The notes beneath the pieces are model-generated. The model saw only the letters and a list, made by a program, of their open reading frames with translations, did not search any database and was not told the DNA's origin. From assembly GCF_014640555.1 (NCBI RefSeq), contig NZ_BMHE01000014.1, positions 101,079-147,064 of the forward strand: DNA of 45,986 bases, given 5' to 3'. Positions 41,682-45,986 of the stretch are shown piece by piece (position 1 is the first letter of the stretch; each line of letters begins with the position of its first letter). This DNA is from Paenibacillus marchantiophytorum (lineage in GTDB: Bacteria > Bacillota > Bacilli > Paenibacillales > NBRC-103111). The translations under genes and the position numbers were made by a program.

Positions 41682-43492
41682 AAGCCTTCCCCCTTATTTT
41701 TTGGGATCACGATCTTCATCGTCGTACCGTGCCCTTCTTGACTGCAAATAAACATGCCATAGATTTCGCCATACTGGATTCTTATCCGGTCGGCTACATT
41801 GCTGACCCCAAGTCCTCTGCGTTCTTCATTGGCATCCATTATTTCGTGAAAAGGAGTCTCAAGCTCTGTTTTATAATGAAATTTCGCTAATTTCTCCGCA
41901 CTGATGCCGATACCGTTATCACTCACATACAGCGCAATACGCTCATCTTCATCTACAATCTTGATCGTGATCAAACCTTTATACGCAATAGGCTCAAAGC
42001 CGTGTTGAATCGCATTTTCAACTAAAGGCTGAAGTGTCAGCTTTAATATGTAGAAATCCAACAGTTCAGGAGGCGCATCAATCTCATACTGGAACTGATC
42101 TTCGAAACGGAATTCCTGGATCTCCAAATAGCTCTTAAGATGCTCGAGCTCCTGCTTCAACGTAATCTCTTCCCGGCTTTCCATCCCGATCCGCAGCAAA
42201 TTGCCAAGTCGATACACCATCTGACTTACTTTTTTGCCTTGATTCTGAATCGCCAGCACATTGATGGATTCCAGTGTATTAAACAAGAAATGCGGCTTGA
42301 TTTGGGCTTGCAGCAGCATCAGCTCCGCCTTATTTTTACGATCCTGCTGGCGTTTGACCTCATCAAGCAAATCCTCCACCCGTACGACCAAACTATTGAA
42401 TCCTCGGGCTAGCGCAGTCGTCTCGTCCTTCCCGCTCTCTTCCATGCGTGTCGTCAAATCTCCGCGTTCCACCTTTTTCATGGAAGAAAGCATACGCAAA
42501 ATCAATTGAATAATGCGGCGGACGAAGACCAAATTATAGACCAGAGCGAAAAACAAACAGACAAATGTAATGCCAGCCACCAGCTTCATTATGGTTTCAA
42601 TCTCACCGGCTACGGACTTCCATGAGGTGATCGAGACAACACTCCAATCCTGTACACCCATCTGATTAATCTGTAAATGATAGAGGGAGACTAAACTCTT
42701 CTCGTTTTGAAAGTAAGCCTGAAAGCTATGGTTGTCTTGCCCCAGGTCCAATTTCCCGGGCAATAGCTGAAGCACATTCGCACCTTCCAAATGCTGCTTA
42801 TTATCATACAGAATAAGCCCGCTCTTATTGACGAGTAGGTAGCGCTTATCATTTTCTTCATTCGTATTAAAAGATTTGAAAATCTGGTCCAGCTCATTAA
42901 ATTTAAATTTCAGCAGCATGTACCCCAAATTGTCCATCGTCCAGAAATCTTTAACCATGCGCGCTTGATAAAATTCTCCTCGCCCGCTCCCGAACTCTTT
43001 ATGCTCAGAAGGTCCGATCCATAGCGGACTCCCATTCAGTACTTTGATTTGCTCGAAGGCCGTGCTGTTGTTCAATGCTTTCCAGGGCAATGCACTGCCG
43101 CTGGTTCGTCCTGCGCTAAAAAATTTGCCTACATTATTATAAATAACCACGGATTGGATCGGTGAATACGTCAGAATGGACCCCCGGAGCAACGTATCAA
43201 ATGTATTTAAATCATAAGAGGAGGGCGCATCTTCATTCGGTTTCACTTCATCCATGGTTCGATAAATGCCTTGAATCCCGTCTTTGACCATCCAGAAATC
43301 GGAGAAATAATTCGCTTCTTTGAACATGTAATAAATATTCCGGGAAATCGCTTGCAAGGTAACCTCTGTCAAATCGCCATATTTCTTCTCAATCAACTGT
43401 TGAGACACGGTATACACGGCCGAGCCTAGCACAAATAAAGGGATAATAATAAACAGTAAGAAGCCGATAAATACCTTTTTGTTCAAATTCAT
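41678..43492 (-). CDS. Sensor histidine kinase (YesM-like)
   Basis: The product has about 604 residues. A transmembrane helix at about 5-28 precedes an extracytoplasmic Cache-like sensor region, a second helix near 297-320 and a HAMP domain (about 322-375). The His-kinase motif ALIKPHFLFN-type segment reads QAQIKPHFLFNTLE, with H401. The ATPase has PLVENAIQHGF, DNGIGIS and GLGVSNVADRI. The start is placed at ATG 43492; AAGGAG is 13 nt upstream, somewhat far, and a TTG at 43519 is the only longer option. It is coupled to the regulator gene by a 4-bp overlap. The signal is presumably the imported oligosaccharide or its bound lipoprotein. Confidence 0.92.
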   Translation of the reverse strand: MNLNKKVFIGFLLFIIIPLFVLGSAVYTVSQQLIEKKYGDLTEVTLQAISRNIYYMFKEANYFSDFWMVKDGIQGIYRTMDEVKPNEDAPSSYDLNTFDTLLRGSILTYSPIQSVVIYNNVGKFFSAGRTSGSALPWKALNNSTAFEQIKVLNGSPLWIGPSEHKEFGSGRGEFYQARMVKDFWTMDNLGYMLLKFKFNELDQIFKSFNTNEENDKRYLLVNKSGLILYDNKQHLEGANVLQLLPGKLDLGQDNHSFQAYFQNEKSLVSLYHLQINQMGVQDWSVVSITSWKSVAGEIETIMKLVAGITFVCLFFALVYNLVFVRRIIQLILRMLSSMKKVERGDLTTRMEESGKDETTALARGFNSLVVRVEDLLDEVKRQQDRKNKAELMLLQAQIKPHFLFNTLESINVLAIQNQGKKVSQMVYRLGNLLRIGMESREEITLKQELEHLKSYLEIQEFRFEDQFQYEIDAPPELLDFYILKLTLQPLVENAIQHGFEPIAYKGLITIKIVDEDERIALYVSDNGIGISAEKLAKFHYKTELETPFHEIMDANEERRGLGVSNVADRIRIQYGEIYGMFICSQEGHGTTMKIVIPKNKGEGL

Positions 43493-43628
43493 GCGTGATA
43501 GATGGCTCCTTCCAAACAAAATGAGGCACCTCCGAGCGTTGGCGCCTGTTCGTTCCTACCTATTAATTATAAATGAGCCTGAATTTCTGGATCAGGGATA
43601 GGTTTGCATGCAAGAGGGATAAAATCCT

Positions 43629-44075
43629 CTACTCCACGGATTGGTGCGTGATCTCTGGTTCCACGGAGACTTCAACATTCCCCTTTAGCGCTTTGCTGAT
43701 CATGCAGGTCATCTCTGCCCGGTAAGCAGCTTTTCTTATTTTGTCCAATTGCTCATGGGAAGTATGAGAAGGCACTGCAATGCGCGGACGATGAATGATT
43801 TGTTCCACTTTCATGGCCGGAGTGCTTTGAACCAAGATTTCCGAGTTCAGTTCAATCGCAGTAATCCCTTGGCGCTTCAGCAGCATGCCGAGCGTAATCA
43901 GATAGCAGGTTGCCGCAGCGGCCAAAAGCAGTTCCTCCGGGTTCGTCCCAACACCTGGGCCATCTAGTTCTTTCGGTACCGAAATGGCCGTGTTCAGCTG
44001 TCCCGAAAGGAGATGGCCTGTCCCATCCAAGCCTCCGAACCACGCCGCTTTTAATTCAAACCGATGCTCGCTCAT
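43629..44075 (-). CDS. OsmC-family peroxiredoxin-like protein
   Basis: The product has 148 residues and the OsmC/Ohr fold with both redox cysteines: C57 in LLLAAAATCYLITL and C124 in AEMTCMISKAL. The segment VPKELDGPGVGTNPEELL precedes the first, as in the SACOL1771-like subgroup. Such proteins reduce organic hydroperoxides in the cytosol. GAGGTG lies 8 nt before the ATG. It stands alone upstream of the sensor-kinase operon on the same strand, with about 135 bp between them; that gap shows only a short GAGGGAT/ATCCTC stem near 43616. Confidence 0.88.
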   Translation of the reverse strand: MSEHRFELKAAWFGGLDGTGHLLSGQLNTAISVPKELDGPGVGTNPEELLLAAAATCYLITLGMLLKRQGITAIELNSEILVQSTPAMKVEQIIHRPRIAVPSHTSHEQLDKIRKAAYRAEMTCMISKALKGNVEVSVEPEITHQSVE

Positions 44076-44149
44076 CCGTGTTGCACCTCGTCTTTTGATC
44101 TAATGGGTCTAATTGTAAAGGAAACCAACTGGTTTCACCAGTATGCAAA

Positions 44150-44191
44150 AAATCGTTCCCGATCCTGATGACATCAGGCCGACAACGATTT
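44150..44191 (-). terminator. Terminator-like hairpin upstream of the OsmC gene
   Basis: AAATCGTT (44150-44157) pairs with AACGATTT (44184-44191). An inner perfect CCTGATG-A-CATCAGG hairpin (44164-44178) sits in the loop. On the minus strand the outer stem ends in six T residues. No intact minus-strand gene feeds it, so it may be a leftover of a lost gene or a leader structure. Confidence 0.5.
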
Positions 44192-44508
44192 GGCTACAGC
44201 TATATCTCGTACAGCTATTATTGATTTCTATGAAATTGCAAAATTCATGTGTTGGAATCAAAACAATGAAAGCCCTACCTCTCTTCCATCCTTGCGGCTC
44301 CAATGACCGCGCCAGTGCGAATTGCTTAACAAACACTTGCTTCCGAAACACTTTACGTTGCCTCGGGTTTACCATAAATGAGCTGATGTACTGCATCATT
44401 GGGAGAAAAACAAACAAGGAGAGGGGGTTACTTTCTTCTCGCTAATCGTTCGTGTGGGGTAAATGAGGTTTGGTTTTAAGTGTTGTATGGTTCATTTCAA
44501 TCAATTTT

Positions 44509-44697
44509 TAAATTATATAGGATATTTGGTGATGTGTCAACTATGCATCTACTCTCTGCATTCTCCCCGAATTTCGCGGTTGCGACAAATCCACCCGAAC
44601 TTGGTCGGGCTATTCGTATGATCGGATGGCCGATGACATACGAGTTAGAATCCGCTCCGAAACGAGAACCTTTTATTTCTATTTTGTGGTAATATAA
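44509..44697 (-). pseudogene. Possible gene remnant, start-less frame
   Basis: One minus-strand frame of 62 codons between stops has no start codon but reads like protein: KGSRFGADSNSYVIGHP followed by IIRIARPSSGGFVATAKFGE. I do not recognise the family. It may be a decayed fragment. The plus strand over the same bases is also open (44480-44692), so the frame could be chance. Confidence 0.2.
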
Positions 44698-44729
44698 TCA
44701 TATCATATCAAATTCATAACAAATACGGC

Positions 44730-45500
44730 TTGAAGCACACGCCGCTTTTCCAGATCAACTTTATTGTTGATTGGGAGGAGCGGCTTATTTATTTCCAAGA
44801 GGAGGGTTTCTATTTGAGGGATCAATTGCAGGAGCAGGTTAATAACTATCTTTCACAACATCTGGCAGTACGGAATGGCGAACGCTATCGCCGACTTAGT
44901 GAGGGTCATGGTTATGCGGAACGATTGTTTCTTAGCCAGATTTGGTTGCCTGCGTTTGGCAACTTTAATGACCTTCACCCTGAGTACGAAGTAAAAGACT
45001 TCCGTGACGGCACGCGCTTTCTCGATTTCGCTTTCCTTCGGCATGCACTAAAACTGGCTATTGAGATCGATGGTTATGGTTCGCATTCTGCCCAAATAAG
45101 TCGCAGACAATTTTCCGACCAGTGGATCCGCCAAAATCACCTGATGATGGATGGATGGAAAATCCTTCGGTTCTCATTCGACGATATCAAAGACCAGCCG
45201 CGCATGTGTATACAACTGTTGCAGCAATTTATGGGCCGCTTCTTTGGCGGAAGCACTCAGTCAATCTATGCCTTAGATTATATGGAGAAGGAAATCATCC
45301 GTTTCACTTGGGCCTTGGACAGACCCCTGACCCCACAAGATGTTTGTCAGATACTCTCCGTGAAGAGTCAGAAAGCCAGACGGATTTTGAAAATCATGTT
45401 AGAGAAAGAACTTATACAAGCTTCTGGCAAAGGTAAGCAGCGTATTCGCGGTTATCGCTTAACACCCTCGGCAATGAAACTTATAGAACACATTCTATAA
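44730..45500 (+). CDS. Vsr/DUF559-like PD-(D/E)XK endonuclease with C-terminal winged helix
   Basis: The product has 256 residues, starting at TTG 44730 with no clear ribosome site, so the start is uncertain. The core resembles the Vsr/DUF559 endonuclease fold: helix Glu 64 (GHGYAERLFL), D99 in RFLDFAF, the E112-x-D114 strand LAIEIDGYGSHS, then RRQFSDQWIRQNHLMMDGW and ILRFSFDDI. Residues about 190-256 look like a winged helix (LTPQDVCQILSVKSQKARRI, then LIQASGKGKQRIRGYRLT). The combination suggests a DNA-binding nuclease or a regulator with a nuclease-derived domain. No methyltransferase or other defence gene is in view. The stop codon is the first three bases of a 112-bp tandem array. Confidence 0.75.
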   Translation: MKHTPLFQINFIVDWEERLIYFQEEGFYLRDQLQEQVNNYLSQHLAVRNGERYRRLSEGHGYAERLFLSQIWLPAFGNFNDLHPEYEVKDFRDGTRFLDFAFLRHALKLAIEIDGYGSHSAQISRRQFSDQWIRQNHLMMDGWKILRFSFDDIKDQPRMCIQLLQQFMGRFFGGSTQSIYALDYMEKEIIRFTWALDRPLTPQDVCQILSVKSQKARRILKIMLEKELIQASGKGKQRIRGYRLTPSAMKLIEHIL

Positions 45501-45986
45501 GGTTGTTTTTCAGCCTTACGGCGTGGCGGATGGACGTTTCGCGCTCGTTAACGCTGAAATTCAGCGTTACGGTGGGGGTTTCGGCGCTTTCCCCAAGATT
45601 CGCCTGCTTTAAGGTTGTTTTTCAGCCTTATGGCGTGGCGGATGGACGTTTCGCGCTCGTTAACGCTGAAATTCAGCGTTACGGTAGGTGCTTCGGCGCT
45701 TTCCCCAGGATTCGCCTGCTTTAAGGTTGTTTTTCAGCCTTACGGCGTGGCGGATGGGCGTTTCGCTTTCGTTAACGCTGAAATTCAGCGTTACGGTGGG
45801 TGCTTCGGCGCTTTCCCCAAGATTCGCCTGCTTTAAGGTTGTTTTTCAGCCTTATGGCGTGGCGGATGGACGTTTCGCGCTCGTTAACGCTGAAATTCAG
45901 CGTTACGGTGGGGGTTTCGGCGCTTCCCCCCAGATTCGCCTGCTTTAAGGTTGTTTTTCAGCCTTACGGAGTGGCGGATGAGCGTT
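45498..45986. repeat. 112-bp tandem repeat array with palindromic core
   Basis: Units start (GGTTGTTTTTCAG) at 45501, 45613, 45725, 45837 and 45949, exactly 112 bp apart. Four units are complete and a fifth is cut by the window end. They are nearly identical, differing at a few positions. Each contains AACGCTGAA-A-TTCAGCGTT, a near-perfect palindrome, plus a weaker GGGGG...TCCCC hairpin and AAGG...CCTT. The period is not a multiple of three and each unit carries a TAA, so it is non-coding. There are no unique spacers, so it is not a CRISPR array. Confidence 0.9.

Larger units (their letters stand above)
44109..44729. other. Intergenic region without a recognised intact gene
   Basis: This is a 620-bp gap between the OsmC-like and nuclease genes. 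It holds the hairpin at 44150-44191 and a start-less coding-like frame at 44509-44697. Open frames on both strands between 44109 and 44445 lack ribosome sites and recognisable motifs. A TATAAT at 44693-44698 could serve the nuclease gene, but no clear -35 is seen. Confidence 0.5.

Noticed and set aside
44109..44445. A 100-residue gene on either strand
   Set aside because: Both strands are open but neither frame has a ribosome site or a recognisable motif, and the minus frame runs over the terminator-like hairpin.
45503..45948. Short repeated proteins encoded in the 112-bp array
   Set aside because: The period is not a multiple of three and every unit contains a stop; the frames are by-products of the repeat.
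45498..45986. CRISPR array
   Set aside because: Whole 112-bp units repeat without unique spacers, no cas gene is near, and the unit is far longer than a CRISPR repeat.

Overview
The window looks like a chromosomal accessory segment of a Paenibacillus-type Gram-positive soil bacterium (order Bacillales). The sequence supports this with strong AGGAGG-type ribosome binding sites, frequent GTG and TTG starts, CcpA-type cre boxes, YesM/YesN-like two-component pairs, LplB/YtcP-type sugar permeases, several AraC-type regulators and a cell-wall enzyme ending in three S-layer homology (SLH) domains. No rRNA, tRNA, phage, replication or CRISPR locus was seen.

Layout. Positions 1-400 hold a composite intergenic repeat with terminators. 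400-4200 holds a decayed pair (frameshifted ketopantoate-reductase-like gene and frameshifted TetR gene) around an intact operator, a MarR/NAD(P)-binding protein pair sharing an operator motif, and an MBL-fold hydrolase. 4275-6571 holds a GHKL sensor kinase and a receiver-less LytTR protein behind a perfect cre box. 6647-10458 holds a hypothetical gene, a MarR-MFS efflux operon and a MATE pump. 10.5-11.3 kb is packed with repeats. 11.3-13.0 kb is a DUF2238/6-phosphogluconolactonase operon. 13.2-17.0 kb holds a GT2 glycosyltransferase, an AraC/cupin regulator and a divergent Gfo/Idh/MocA-aldo/keto reductase operon.

17.0-31.7 kb is a polysaccharide-utilisation locus: two permeases, a lipoprotein binding protein, a 2532-residue SLH-anchored GH2 enzyme with four discoidin-like domains, and a membrane-bound AraC-type sensor, all on the minus strand and faced by a divergent DeoR-type regulator. 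Three cre-like boxes and a perfect 13-bp inverted repeat lie in its control regions. 31.7-32.8 kb is a 114-bp tandem array disrupted by a small inverted-repeat element with a CTGG target duplication, followed by a 36-bp minisatellite. 32.8-34.1 kb is a second MFS transporter.

34.2-43.5 kb is a complete predicted amino-sugar oligosaccharide operon: sensor kinase, AraC-type response regulator, binding lipoprotein, two permeases, a cytoplasmic NagZ-type GH3 enzyme and a ROK kinase. The right end carries an OsmC-like protein and a Vsr/DUF559-like endonuclease whose stop codon opens a 112-bp tandem repeat array that runs off the window.

The strongest leads are the giant modular GH2 protein, the small transposable element inside the tandem array, the nuclease abutting the palindromic 112-bp array, the inverted-duplicate intergenic repeats, and the regulatory repeats of the two sugar loci. 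Functional calls are from motif recognition by eye; no database search was run.
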